A DNA stretch of 5,930 nt from Verrucomicrobiota bacterium (GTDB taxonomy: Bacteria; Verrucomicrobiota; Verrucomicrobiia; Opitutales; Coraliomargaritaceae). The notes below the pieces were generated by a model. It saw nothing but the letters and a program-made list of their open reading frames with translations. It searched no databases and was not told the DNA's origin. The position numbers and the translations under genes are program-made. This document shows, piece after piece, positions 1 through 5,930 of this stretch (position 1 is the first letter of the stretch; the number at the start of each line of letters is the position of its first letter). The stretch is taken from contig JAQCDT010000075.1 in NCBI GenBank assembly GCA_027620575.1, positions 1-5,930 of the forward strand. Direction: 5' to 3'.

Positions 1-290
1 TCAGAAGCCTCTTTTAATAGTTTCGCTATTTCGGCTTTAGACACATTCTGATCACCCCAAAATAAAGCACCTCGACTATCTATACTGATCACTTGAATTG
101 TATCCTTAATCTCACTTTGTGGCTTAGATGCTTCACTCGGTAAATTAATCGGGATAGTTTGTTCCAACAGTGGAGTCGCAATCATAAAAATAATCAATAA
201 GGCAAATGCCAAATCAATCAAAGGAGTGACATTGATCTCGGTTAGAGCATTTAAGCGATTTTTTTTATTAAACTTTCGTCTAGTTCTCAC
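1..290 (-). CDS. ExbD/TolR-family biopolymer transport protein (3' end outside window)
   Basis: Small inner-membrane partner of an ExbB/TolQ channel. It couples the proton-motive force to TonB or to the Tol-Pal envelope complex. The first 96 codons are visible; the C-terminus lies beyond the left edge. I read it from the reverse strand, because the frame is open through the window edge. Residues 2-12 are basic (RTRRKFNKKNR), as expected for the cytoplasmic N-terminus. The family signature follows at 19-26 (INVTPLID), then a hydrophobic segment of about residues 24-39 ending in ATP. D26 is the equivalent of the essential proton-carrying aspartate of ExbD/TolR. The periplasmic domain begins after about residue 43. 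The start is a GTG at 290-288; no ATG lies between the upstream gene's stop and this point, and no Shine-Dalgarno is visible. The stop of the exbB-like gene is only 9 bp upstream, so the two are surely co-transcribed. Whether this is a Tol or an Exb system cannot be decided without the genes further left. Confidence 0.9.
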   Translation of the reverse strand, partial: MRTRRKFNKKNRLNALTEINVTPLIDLAFALLIIFMIATPLLEQTIPINLPSEASKPQSEIKDTIQVISIDSRGALFWGDQNVSKAEIAKLLKEAS

Positions 291-299
291 GAGTGAAAT

Positions 300-1031
300 T
301 TAACTTATCTTGCGTGCTTCAAGCTCGATACGATCAGATATCGTACTGGCGAAGTTTTCCAATTCAATCAGAGCAATCTTTGTATTTTGCAGTAAATAAT
401 TATATCCAAACACTGCGGGGATTGCTACAACAAGTGCAGACACTGTGGTTAATAAAGCACCAGAAACACCAGGAGCCAGTGCCTGCAAACTCGCACTACT
501 CGCAGACGACATAGCACCAAAGGCATCCATAACACCCCAAACGGTACCTAATAAGCCTAAAAATGGCGCACCCGTAACAATTGATCCAAGCAGGACCATC
601 TTTTCTTCGTATTTCAAACTCTCTTCTGCAACTGATCGGGCCACCGCATTATCAACGTGTCCCATTAAAAGGCCTAATTCTGCACGCTCACCATTATGCG
701 CAACTGAAGCATAGCGGGCATAAGCTTTCAAGGCAACCTCTGTAATTTTAGCATGGGGTCCAGGCTGATTCGACAGCTCTTGTACATTCAGCTGAATCAC
801 TCCATTACTCTTGTTCAATTCCATCTGATGTCGCTTGTTCATTTGCTCCAAGCGACGTATTTGCAGTAATTTACCAATAATCACCGACCAAGCTAAAATA
901 CTGCAAATTAAAAGAATAAATAAAATGAATTTGCCAGCAGTGTTTGACTGCCCAAAGTATTCAAATAATGACATTTGAATTTGGAAAAATGGTTTCAATT
1001 CAATAAAACTCGCATATTCAATAAAACTCAT
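300..1031 (-). CDS. MotA/TolQ/ExbB-family proton channel protein
   Basis: Inner-membrane subunit of the proton channel that energises Tol-Pal or TonB-dependent functions. It is 243 residues long, close to the usual 220-245. Three membrane segments are visible: about residues 35-54, about 146-170, and about 186-213. The second carries the hallmark APFLGLLGTVWGVMDAF (155-171). The third carries APGVSGALLTTVSALVVAIP (186-205) followed by FGYN. T163 in the second segment and T195/T196 in the third match the conserved pore threonines of the family. The long cytoplasmic loop between the first two segments (about 55-145) is typical. The start is uncertain. The ATG at 1031 gives an N-terminus with a duplicated SFIE motif, whereas family similarity seems to begin near M20 (ATG at 974-972, MSLFEYFGQ). 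Neither has a clear ribosome site; the upstream one has only a weak GAG about 9 bases ahead. It is transcribed divergently from the PfkB-family kinase gene and followed by its ExbD partner. Confidence 0.93.
   Translation of the reverse strand: MSFIEYASFIELKPFFQIQMSLFEYFGQSNTAGKFILFILLICSILAWSVIIGKLLQIRRLEQMNKRHQMELNKSNGVIQLNVQELSNQPGPHAKITEVALKAYARYASVAHNGERAELGLLMGHVDNAVARSVAEESLKYEEKMVLLGSIVTGAPFLGLLGTVWGVMDAFGAMSSASSASLQALAPGVSGALLTTVSALVVAIPAVFGYNYLLQNTKIALIELENFASTISDRIELEARKIS
998..1029 (-). repeat. Imperfect 18-bp tandem duplication at the 5' end of the exbB/tolQ-like gene
   Basis: The 14-base string ATTCAATAAAACTC (plus strand) occurs at 998-1011 and again at 1016-1029, an offset of 18 bp. 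In the coding frame this duplicates the residues SFIE (residues 2-5 and 8-11) right after the initiator ATG. It keeps the frame, so it is either a small slippage duplication in the N-terminal tail or lies in untranslated leader if the real start is M20. Confidence 0.8.
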
Positions 1032-1097
1032 AAAATAATCTCGATTTGTAGATAAAAGCTAAACAGTTTAGTAATAACCATTAATAATTAAATAAAT
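1032..1097. promoter_or_regulatory. Divergent promoter region between exbB/tolQ-like gene and PfkB kinase gene
   Basis: This is the only intergenic space between two divergently read genes, so it must hold the start signals for both unless promoters lie inside the coding regions. It is very AT-rich, especially next to the kinase start (1081-1097). I could not assign a convincing -35/-10 pair on either strand. The best plus-strand candidate, TTGTAG at 1046-1051 with TAGTAA at 1069-1074 and a 17-bp spacer, matches the sigma-70 consensus at only three of six bases in each box. No Shine-Dalgarno precedes the kinase ATG. Confidence 0.5.
1059..1071. promoter_or_regulatory. Candidate operator: perfect 13-bp palindrome CTAAACAGTTTAG
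   Basis: Two six-base arms, CTAAAC and GTTTAG, flank a single central A. The palindrome is 27 bases from the exbB-like ATG and 26 bases from the kinase ATG, so it sits in the exact middle of the divergent gap. The position and symmetry suit a dimeric regulator acting on both promoters. No known operator consensus is recognised, and a palindrome of this size can occur by chance in AT-rich DNA. Confidence 0.35.
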
Positions 1098-2162
1098 ATG
1101 ATACTTGAAGCATCAATAAAAGAAGAAATAGCCAAGGCAAAAGAAAATATCAATGAATTAAGTGCATTTGTCGGATTTGACGGCTTCATTGATAAAATTG
1201 TCTCACCGATTGATAAAGTAGATTATGAGCAAAATACTCGAACCCTAATTCCAACCATCACTGATTTCGCCAATCGAGTTGGCTCAGCAGCCGGAAAAAG
1301 TTCAAATATCGAACTTTTTGAAAAAATGGAAAAACTCGGTGGTAACGGTCCGATTATGGCTAATGCTCAACTATCACTAGGACTAGGAGTCCGCTATATT
1401 GGAGCCTTAGGTCATCCTAAAGTTCATCCATTGTTCAAAGATTTCAGTGAAGCCACCCAAGCAATATCTCTTTCAAACCCAGGCGTCACTCATGCTTTAG
1501 AGTTTGAAGATGGTAAGGTCATGCTTGGAACAATGCAAAGTTTAGAAGATGTCAATTATGACAACCTGATGGATACCGTAGGAGAAGATGGCATTGTAGA
1601 AATTTTCGAGAAAGCGGATTCTATATCACTTGTCAGCTGGACGATGCTCACTCGATTAACTGAGGTATTTAAACAACTGACTGTCAATATTTTACCAAAA
1701 CTTTCAAAACAGAAATATTTCTTTTTCGATCTAGCAGACCCTGAGAAAAGAACCGATAATGAAATATTAGAAGTTTTAAATTTACTGAAAGATTTTGAGC
1801 CGTTTGGTAAAGTTGTCTTAGGATTGAATCTCCGAGAATCTTCACAAGTAGCTAAGCTCTTGAACATCGATAATCAAGATGAAGATTTATCACTTAGAGC
1901 AAAAGCGATCAAAGAATCACTTTCCATCAATTGCGTAGTCATTCACCCTGTGGAGTCCGCACATTGCGCGAGCGATGAAGAGAAACCAAAAATCACTACT
2001 GGTGGAGGCGATCATTTTAATGCAGGTTTTATAACAGCAAAACTCCTAGGCTTATCTGACTTAGCTTCGCTTGCAGTTGCAGTTTCAACTTCAGGCTTTT
2101 ATGTTCGAAATGCACAGAGTCCTACTTACCAAGATATTATTGATTTTGTGAATTCTTATTAA
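1098..2162 (+). CDS. PfkB-family (ribokinase-like) carbohydrate/nucleoside kinase, divergent
   Basis: Predicted ATP-dependent kinase of the PfkB/ribokinase fold, 354 residues, cytoplasmic, substrate unknown. The C-terminal PfkB signature is present in the variant form TTGGGDHFNAGF (300-311). D305 is the expected catalytic base, and GGG (302-304) replaces the usual GAG of the anion hole. The N-terminal glycine motif appears as GGNGPIMAN (81-89). A substrate-pocket-like FDGFID at 27-32 stands where ribokinase-family proteins have a conserved Gly-Asp-Asn segment. The overall order of motifs agrees with the family, but the central region is unlike the fructokinases, ribokinases or adenosine kinases I can recall. 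The start is the ATG at 1098; the preceding bases are AT-rich with no Shine-Dalgarno. It is the first gene of a plus-strand run, and its stop lies 21 bp before tmk. Co-transcription with tmk, holB and SRAP is likely, which may hint at a nucleoside or sugar-phosphate substrate, but that is only inference. Confidence 0.85.
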   Translation: MILEASIKEEIAKAKENINELSAFVGFDGFIDKIVSPIDKVDYEQNTRTLIPTITDFANRVGSAAGKSSNIELFEKMEKLGGNGPIMANAQLSLGLGVRYIGALGHPKVHPLFKDFSEATQAISLSNPGVTHALEFEDGKVMLGTMQSLEDVNYDNLMDTVGEDGIVEIFEKADSISLVSWTMLTRLTEVFKQLTVNILPKLSKQKYFFFDLADPEKRTDNEILEVLNLLKDFEPFGKVVLGLNLRESSQVAKLLNIDNQDEDLSLRAKAIKESLSINCVVIHPVESAHCASDEEKPKITTGGGDHFNAGFITAKLLGLSDLASLAVAVSTSGFYVRNAQSPTYQDIIDFVNSY

Positions 2163-2183
2163 TTTATACCTTATTAAAATTTA

Positions 2184-2816
2184 GTGAACGGTTATTTCAT
2201 AACATTTGAAGGCAGCGAAGGTTGTGGTAAAACAACACAAATTGAAGCCTTGGCTAAAGCTTTAGAAGCTGAAGGGAAAACCGTATTGATCACACGTGAA
2301 CCAGGAGGTACGATAATTGGTGAAAAAATTCGCAATTTACTGCAAGATCCAAGTCACGAAAACGCTATCAGTGATATGACAGAGCTATTATTGTTTTCTG
2401 CTTCTCGAGCGGAACTCATCGCAAGTCGTATTCAGCCAGCTTTAGATCGTGGAGAAATTGTCATTTGCGATCGTTTTTATGATTCTACTTATGTTTATCA
2501 AGGCTTAGGCCGAGCCATCGATATGAATATAGTCGAACAACTTAATCAAATCACCGTTGGCTCACTCAAACCAGATCTAACCATCTTACTTGATCTTGAT
2601 GCAAAAATAGGAATACAAAGAGCAAAATCACGCCAATCTGGCGAACTCGATCGAATCGAAAATGAGTCACTCGCTTTCTTTGAAGCAGTGAGAGAGGGCT
2701 ATTTGGAATTAGCTAAAAAAGAAACCGAACGATTTAAAATCATTGATGGACTACTCAGTGTTGATCAGATCAAAGCGATCATATGGGAGACAGTTGAAAA
2801 TAAATTACTCAATTAA
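2184..2816 (+). CDS. tmk: Thymidylate kinase (dTMP kinase)
   Basis: Phosphorylates dTMP to dTDP with ATP, the step shared by the de novo and salvage routes to dTTP; cytoplasmic. The length of 210 residues is normal. All key motifs are seen: P-loop GSEGCGKTT (10-18); the DR-like loop TREPGGT (37-43); LLLFSASRAE (68-77); the substrate-binding motif CDRFYDSTYVYQG (95-107); PDLTILLDLD (130-139); and a lid at about 146-157 (RAKSRQSGELDR). Arginines lie in the lid and not in the P-loop, which fits the E. coli-like type II class. The start is a GTG at 2184: an in-frame TAA at 2175-2177 blocks anything further upstream, and the N-terminus MNGYFITFEG aligns with the family. No Shine-Dalgarno is visible. 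It lies 21 bp after the PfkB kinase gene and 7 bp before holB. The tmk-holB pairing is common in bacteria and supports both calls. Confidence 0.97.
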   Translation: MNGYFITFEGSEGCGKTTQIEALAKALEAEGKTVLITREPGGTIIGEKIRNLLQDPSHENAISDMTELLLFSASRAELIASRIQPALDRGEIVICDRFYDSTYVYQGLGRAIDMNIVEQLNQITVGSLKPDLTILLDLDAKIGIQRAKSRQSGELDRIENESLAFFEAVREGYLELAKKETERFKIIDGLLSVDQIKAIIWETVENKLLN

Positions 2817-2823
2817 TTCTGCT

Positions 2824-3783
2824 ATGCGTCCATTAGAGGTTTTACATAAATCAATCGAAACCAACAAATTGGGTCACGCTATCTTACTTGAAAGTAAAAA
2901 TTCAAAAACCCTAAGTGAGACCGCTGAGTCACTCGCTTCTAAAATTCTTAAAACAGAATCACTTTATAGTCATCCAGACTTTTTCACCCTTCGCCCTTCA
3001 GGCAAATCCCGCTTTATTCGTATTGGTAAAAAAGAAGACCGAAATAAGGGATCTTTACCTGAAAATACTATGAGACGATTAATTGATGATTTGCAAAAAA
3101 CATCGAATCAAGGCGGACATAAAGTGGCGATTATTTATGAAGCTGAGCGAATGAACAAAGAGTCTGCGAACGCTTTTTTAAAAACGCTAGAAGAACCGCC
3201 TTCAGACACTATTTTGTTCTTACTCTCACACCGTCCATACGATTTAATGGATACGATTAAAAGCCGTTGTCTCACCTATCGTATTCCAGCAAATAGTGTA
3301 CTGGAAACAAGCGAACTTTGGGAAGCTTGGAAGCGGAGTTATTGGCAATGGATGAGCTCATTGATTCAAGGGTACGATCGCTCTAAGTTAGGCCACTTAT
3401 TTTTTGGCTTTTATGGTATGGTGACAAAATTACAAAGCACCATTGAAAGCTACCGTGAGAGCGTTTGGCATACAGAACAAGAAAAGGTTCAACGAGCTTT
3501 AACCGATGAAGAAAAAACTGCGATGGAAACGGGAATAGAACGAACGGTTAGAGAGCAATTATTTTCTCAAATTGCAGACTTAAACAATGATTTTGTTAAA
3601 GAAACGGCACGACACAATGATCAAAAATACTTAGTTTATGCTTTAGCCGAAATTATGAAAGCACTTGAGAAAAGTCTTTCTTTACTACAATTAAATTTCA
3701 ATGCTTCTTCAGCGATAGAATTATATTTCTTAAAATCGTTAAGAATTTGGTCTAGAGCAACTAAAGATTATCACTCAAAATAA
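2824..3783 (+). CDS. holB: DNA polymerase III, delta' subunit (clamp loader)
   Basis: Structural AAA+ subunit of the clamp-loader complex that opens and loads the beta sliding clamp. With the ATG at 2824 it has 319 residues, near the usual 300-340. Visible landmarks are GHAILLES (17-24), HPDFFTLRPSG (50-60), GGHKVAIIYEAERMN (97-111), SANAFLKTLEEPP (114-126) and the SRC motif (147-149), whose arginine finger contacts the neighbouring ATPase subunit. The P-loop is degenerate (ESKNSKT, 23-29), as expected for a delta' that does not hydrolyse ATP. The four-cysteine zinc module found in E. coli delta' is absent, replaced by a short KTESLYSHPD. The C-terminal third is divergent, probably helical, and ends like a collar domain. 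An upstream in-frame ATG at 2743 would overlap tmk by 74 bp and add 27 residues without family character, so I rejected it. The gene lies 7 bp after tmk and 8 bp before the SRAP gene. No Shine-Dalgarno is visible. Confidence 0.9.
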   Translation: MRPLEVLHKSIETNKLGHAILLESKNSKTLSETAESLASKILKTESLYSHPDFFTLRPSGKSRFIRIGKKEDRNKGSLPENTMRRLIDDLQKTSNQGGHKVAIIYEAERMNKESANAFLKTLEEPPSDTILFLLSHRPYDLMDTIKSRCLTYRIPANSVLETSELWEAWKRSYWQWMSSLIQGYDRSKLGHLFFGFYGMVTKLQSTIESYRESVWHTEQEKVQRALTDEEKTAMETGIERTVREQLFSQIADLNNDFVKETARHNDQKYLVYALAEIMKALEKSLSLLQLNFNASSAIELYFLKSLRIWSRATKDYHSK

Positions 3784-3791
3784 TATCCACC

Positions 3792-4448
3792 ATGTGCGGA
3801 CGATATTCCCTTTTCTCATCCTCAAAATCCATTTCCAAAGAATTGGGTATGTCAATTGATATTGATTTGGCTCCCTCTTATAATATCGGCCCAAGTGACT
3901 CTGTTTTGACAGTATATTTCAATCAAGAAAAACAAGCCAAAGCATTTACTTTTGCTGAATGGGGACTGAGAACACCGCAAAATTTTCATATAAATTCACG
4001 GATTGAAACAGTCGATACGGCACCAAGGTTTAGGGATGCCTGGAAAGAAAGTCGCTCACTGATCCCGGCTAATGGCTTTTATGAATGGTACCAAGATGGT
4101 CTGATTAAACAACCCTACTACATTTACCATAAAGAACATACGCCCATCTATTTTGCTGGATTAAATTACTCGCTTTCTCAAGAGGAACGAAATGTTGTCA
4201 TTATGACTACAGAGGCTGATAAAAACATCCGAGCGATTCATTCTCGCATGCCTTTGATCATACCCCCTGAAGACAACGAAGCTTGGCTCAGTGGAGATAT
4301 GTCCAAAGAAGACGCAATACGTGCCAGTCAGAAAATTGAGCTAGAAGCACATACCGTATCCAGCCGCGTCAATAAAATGATTCACAACGATGATTCATTA
4401 ATTGAGCAAAAAGACCCAATCAAAGATGATCAATTACGATTATTTTAG
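3792..4448 (+). CDS. SOS response-associated peptidase (SRAP/YedK/HMCES family), abasic-site DNA-protein crosslinker
   Basis: Proteins of this family recognise abasic sites in single-stranded DNA and form a stable thiazolidine link through their N-terminal cysteine, shielding the lesion during replication. Self-processing removes the initiator methionine. Here the sequence begins MCGRYSLF, so C2 is placed to be the nucleophile after Met removal, which fixes the start at 3792. Other active-site equivalents are present: N68 and R70 in INSRIET, E98 in IPANGFYEW (91-99), and H150 in IHSRMPLII (149-157). The length of 218 residues is typical of YedK-like proteins. The spacing to holB is 8 bp, so it is probably co-transcribed with tmk and holB, a context that fits a role at the replication fork. 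No LexA-like box is seen directly before it. The stop codon lies one base from the stop of the convergent pyruvate carboxylase gene. Confidence 0.95.
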   Translation: MCGRYSLFSSSKSISKELGMSIDIDLAPSYNIGPSDSVLTVYFNQEKQAKAFTFAEWGLRTPQNFHINSRIETVDTAPRFRDAWKESRSLIPANGFYEWYQDGLIKQPYYIYHKEHTPIYFAGLNYSLSQEERNVVIMTTEADKNIRAIHSRMPLIIPPEDNEAWLSGDMSKEDAIRASQKIELEAHTVSSRVNKMIHNDDSLIEQKDPIKDDQLRLF

Positions 4449-4463
4449 CTTATCTAAGCTGAA
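4444..4463. terminator. Possible stem-loop spanning both convergent stop codons
   Basis: The plus-strand bases at 4444-4451 can pair with 4456-4463: seven Watson-Crick pairs and one G-T wobble around a four-base ATCT loop. The core is the inverted repeat AGCTTA/TC/TAAGCT at 4447-4460. It covers the TAG of the SRAP gene (4446-4448) and the TAA of pyruvate carboxylase (4452-4450). Neither strand has a clear U-tract after the stem, so intrinsic termination is doubtful. It is the only terminator-like structure I can see at this convergent junction. Confidence 0.35.
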
Positions 4464-5930
4464 CTAAGAGATCTTTACTTTCGACTTGGTCGCCAATTTG
4501 AACTTCAAATTTATCAACTATACCATCCGCCAAGGCATAGACTGTGGTCTGCATCTTCATTGCTTCTAATACAACCAATTTATCGCCCTTCTTGACTTTC
4601 TGACCTACAGTCGCATTCACACTACTCACCATAGCTGGTATCGGAGCACCGACTTGCATCTTATTTGCTGAATCAGCTTTTTCTCTACGCTTAGAGGTCG
4701 ACTTAACCGACTTATCTGTAATGACACACTCTCGTGCACGTCCATTCAGTTCAAAGGTTATACTGACCTTACCATCTTCATTGGCTTTGCCAACATGGAT
4801 TAATTTGATGATCAGTGTTTTACCTTCTTCAATTTCAACTGAAATTTCTTCGCCAACTTTTAGCCCATAGAAAAATGCAGGTGTGGGTAACACTCGAGCA
4901 TGGCCATACTTCTTAATGAATTGGATCATACTTTCAAACACTTGTGGATACATCAAATAACTGTATAAGTCATCGTCACCCACCTCGCCGCTAATTTTCT
5001 TTGAAAGCTCCTTACGAGTTGCTTCAAGATCGACCTTACCCGCTTTGGCACCCGGGCGACCTGTAGTCGGTTTTCTATCACCTAAAACAACTTTCTGCAC
5101 CTTTTTCGGCCATCCGCCCTTAGGCTGACCCAGACCACCAGAAAGCATATCAATAACGGATTCAGGGAATGCAGTTCCCGGCTCTAGATTCGGCACGTCT
5201 TTCGGCTCAATTCCTTTATTGAGTAAGAACATAGCCATATCACCAACAACTTTACTACTTGGAGTCACTTTCACAATATCTCCAAATAAATCATTCACTT
5301 CATGGTAATAACGCACCACTTCAGGCCAACGTTTACCCAGCCCTAAAGCACGGGCTTGTTCTCTTAAATTTGTATATTGCCCACCTGGCATTTCATGGCG
5401 ATAGACTTCCGCACTTCCAAATTTTGGACTTGTGTCGAATGGTTCATAAAATTGGCGAACTGCTTCCCAGTAGATTGAAAGTGAATCAAAATATGCTAGG
5501 TCTAATTTTGTATTTCTACGATCTCCCTGCAAAGCATTGATCACGGAATTCATATTAGGCTGAGAGGTAAGCCCAGATAAAGATGATATTGCGAGATCGA
5601 CCACATCCACTTGTGCTTCCGCCGCCTTCATAACAGAAGAACTAGCAATGCCACTTGAATCATGAGTATGAAAATGAATCGGCATCCCGACTTCTGAGCG
5701 AAGTGCTTTAACTAGTTTATAGGCCGCATTTGGATGACAAAGCCCTGACATATCCTTAATCGCAAGCATATGCGCACCCATCGACTCCAGTTCCTTAGCC
5801 ATATTCACGTAATACGCTAAATCATACTTATCTCGCTTTGAATCTGTAATGTCACCAGTATAACAAATCGTAGCCTCACAAATTCTATCGGTGTCTTCAC
5901 GAATCGATTTCATGGCAACCTTGAGATTCG
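4450..5930 (-). CDS. pyc: Pyruvate carboxylase, C-terminal part: carboxyltransferase and biotin carrier domains (5' end outside window)
   Basis: Carboxylates pyruvate to oxaloacetate in the cytoplasm, feeding the TCA cycle and gluconeogenesis. About 493 codons are visible. The frame stays open to the right edge, and NLKVAMKSIRED followed by ICYTGDI is internal family sequence, so the ATG at 5913 is not the start. Numbered from that methionine: IKDMSGL (52-58) carries the lysine expected to be carboxylated at the metal site (K53). HFHTHD (80-85) gives the metal-binding histidines. SGLTSQPNM contains the catalytic threonine. Further pyruvate-carboxylase-like segments are HEMPGGQYTNL, GDIVKVTPSSKVVGDMA, SYLMYPQVFES and LPTPAFFYG. 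The biotin domain at the end has LEAMKMQT with the biotinyl lysine (codon 4557-4555), 35 residues from the C-terminus. The motifs resemble fused pyruvate carboxylase more than oxaloacetate decarboxylase alpha, but a separate PycB-type subunit cannot be excluded because the N-terminal biotin carboxylase region is outside the window. Confidence 0.92.
   Translation of the reverse strand, partial: NLKVAMKSIREDTDRICEATICYTGDITDSKRDKYDLAYYVNMAKELESMGAHMLAIKDMSGLCHPNAAYKLVKALRSEVGMPIHFHTHDSSGIASSSVMKAAEAQVDVVDLAISSLSGLTSQPNMNSVINALQGDRRNTKLDLAYFDSLSIYWEAVRQFYEPFDTSPKFGSAEVYRHEMPGGQYTNLREQARALGLGKRWPEVVRYYHEVNDLFGDIVKVTPSSKVVGDMAMFLLNKGIEPKDVPNLEPGTAFPESVIDMLSGGLGQPKGGWPKKVQKVVLGDRKPTTGRPGAKAGKVDLEATRKELSKKISGEVGDDDLYSYLMYPQVFESMIQFIKKYGHARVLPTPAFFYGLKVGEEISVEIEEGKTLIIKLIHVGKANEDGKVSITFELNGRARECVITDKSVKSTSKRREKADSANKMQVGAPIPAMVSSVNATVGQKVKKGDKLVVLEAMKMQTTVYALADGIVDKFEVQIGDQVESKDLLVQLR

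Noticed and set aside
293..714. Two overlapping plus-strand open frames (293-514 and 445-714) across the exbB/tolQ-like gene
   Set aside because: The minus-strand protein has all the hallmarks of the proton-channel family. The plus-strand translations look like random composition.
1046..1074. Sigma-70-like promoter TTGTAG-17 bp-TAGTAA ahead of the kinase gene
   Set aside because: Each box matches consensus at only three of six bases, which is expected by chance in such AT-rich DNA. It is mentioned within the regulatory region but not called as a separate promoter.
1556..1867. 103-residue open frame on the minus strand inside the PfkB kinase gene
   Set aside because: It lies wholly antisense to a gene with clear kinase motifs, shows no recognisable domain and has no start signals; it is a frame shadow.
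2743..2823. Longer holB reading frame starting at the ATG at 2743
   Set aside because: It would overlap tmk by 74 bp and add 27 residues with no clamp-loader character. The ATG at 2824 gives the family-like N-terminus MRPLEVLHKSI and a normal 7-bp gap after tmk.
5259..5540. 93-residue plus-strand open frame inside pyruvate carboxylase
   Set aside because: It is antisense to highly conserved carboxyltransferase sequence (HEMPGGQYTNL and the segments around it) and has no independent support.
5911..5913. ATG at 5913 as the start of the carboxylase gene
   Set aside because: The frame is open to the window edge, and the flanking residues are internal carboxyltransferase sequence. A protein starting here would lack the first part of that domain.
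1..5930. Mobile element, CRISPR array, phage or defence system
   Set aside because: No transposase, integrase, spaced repeats, toxin-antitoxin pair or nuclease gene is present. Every coding region belongs to a housekeeping or envelope family.

Overview
The window is an AT-rich bacterial chromosome segment. It holds six protein genes and almost no intergenic space; everything visible is housekeeping or envelope function. I see no mobile element, CRISPR array, rRNA or tRNA. Protein character suggests a Gram-negative bacterium, possibly Verrucomicrobiota (Opitutales/Puniceicoccaceae-like). The basis is a TolQR/ExbBD proton-channel pair, a type II-like thymidylate kinase, a zinc-less delta' clamp-loader subunit and a fused-type pyruvate carboxylase C-terminus. 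This placement is from general family impressions and is low confidence. None of the six genes has a convincing Shine-Dalgarno sequence at its start, and two probably start with GTG.

Layout. Positions 1-1031 on the minus strand encode an ExbB/TolQ-type proton-channel protein followed by the 5' part of an ExbD/TolR-type partner, which is cut by the window edge. A 66-bp divergent gap follows, with a perfect 13-bp palindrome at its exact centre. Positions 1098-4448 on the plus strand form a tight four-gene run with gaps of 21, 7 and 8 bp: a PfkB-family sugar/nucleoside kinase, thymidylate kinase (tmk), DNA polymerase III delta' (holB) and an SRAP/YedK-type abasic-site-crosslinking protein. Positions 4450-5930 on the minus strand hold the C-terminal part of pyruvate carboxylase, including the carboxyltransferase metal site and the biotinyl lysine. 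It runs off the right edge and converges on the SRAP gene with one base between the two stop codons.

How the genes work together. The plus-strand run looks like an operon centred on DNA precursor supply (tmk), clamp loading (holB) and protection of abasic sites in single-stranded DNA (SRAP), led by a kinase of unknown substrate. The minus-strand pair powers an envelope machine (Tol-Pal or TonB type) with the proton-motive force. Pyruvate carboxylase makes oxaloacetate for anaplerosis or gluconeogenesis. I found no strong evidence for an undescribed system. The observations most worth following are the centred palindrome, the coupling of SRAP with replication genes, the divergent delta' and PfkB proteins, and the nearly overlapping convergent gene ends.
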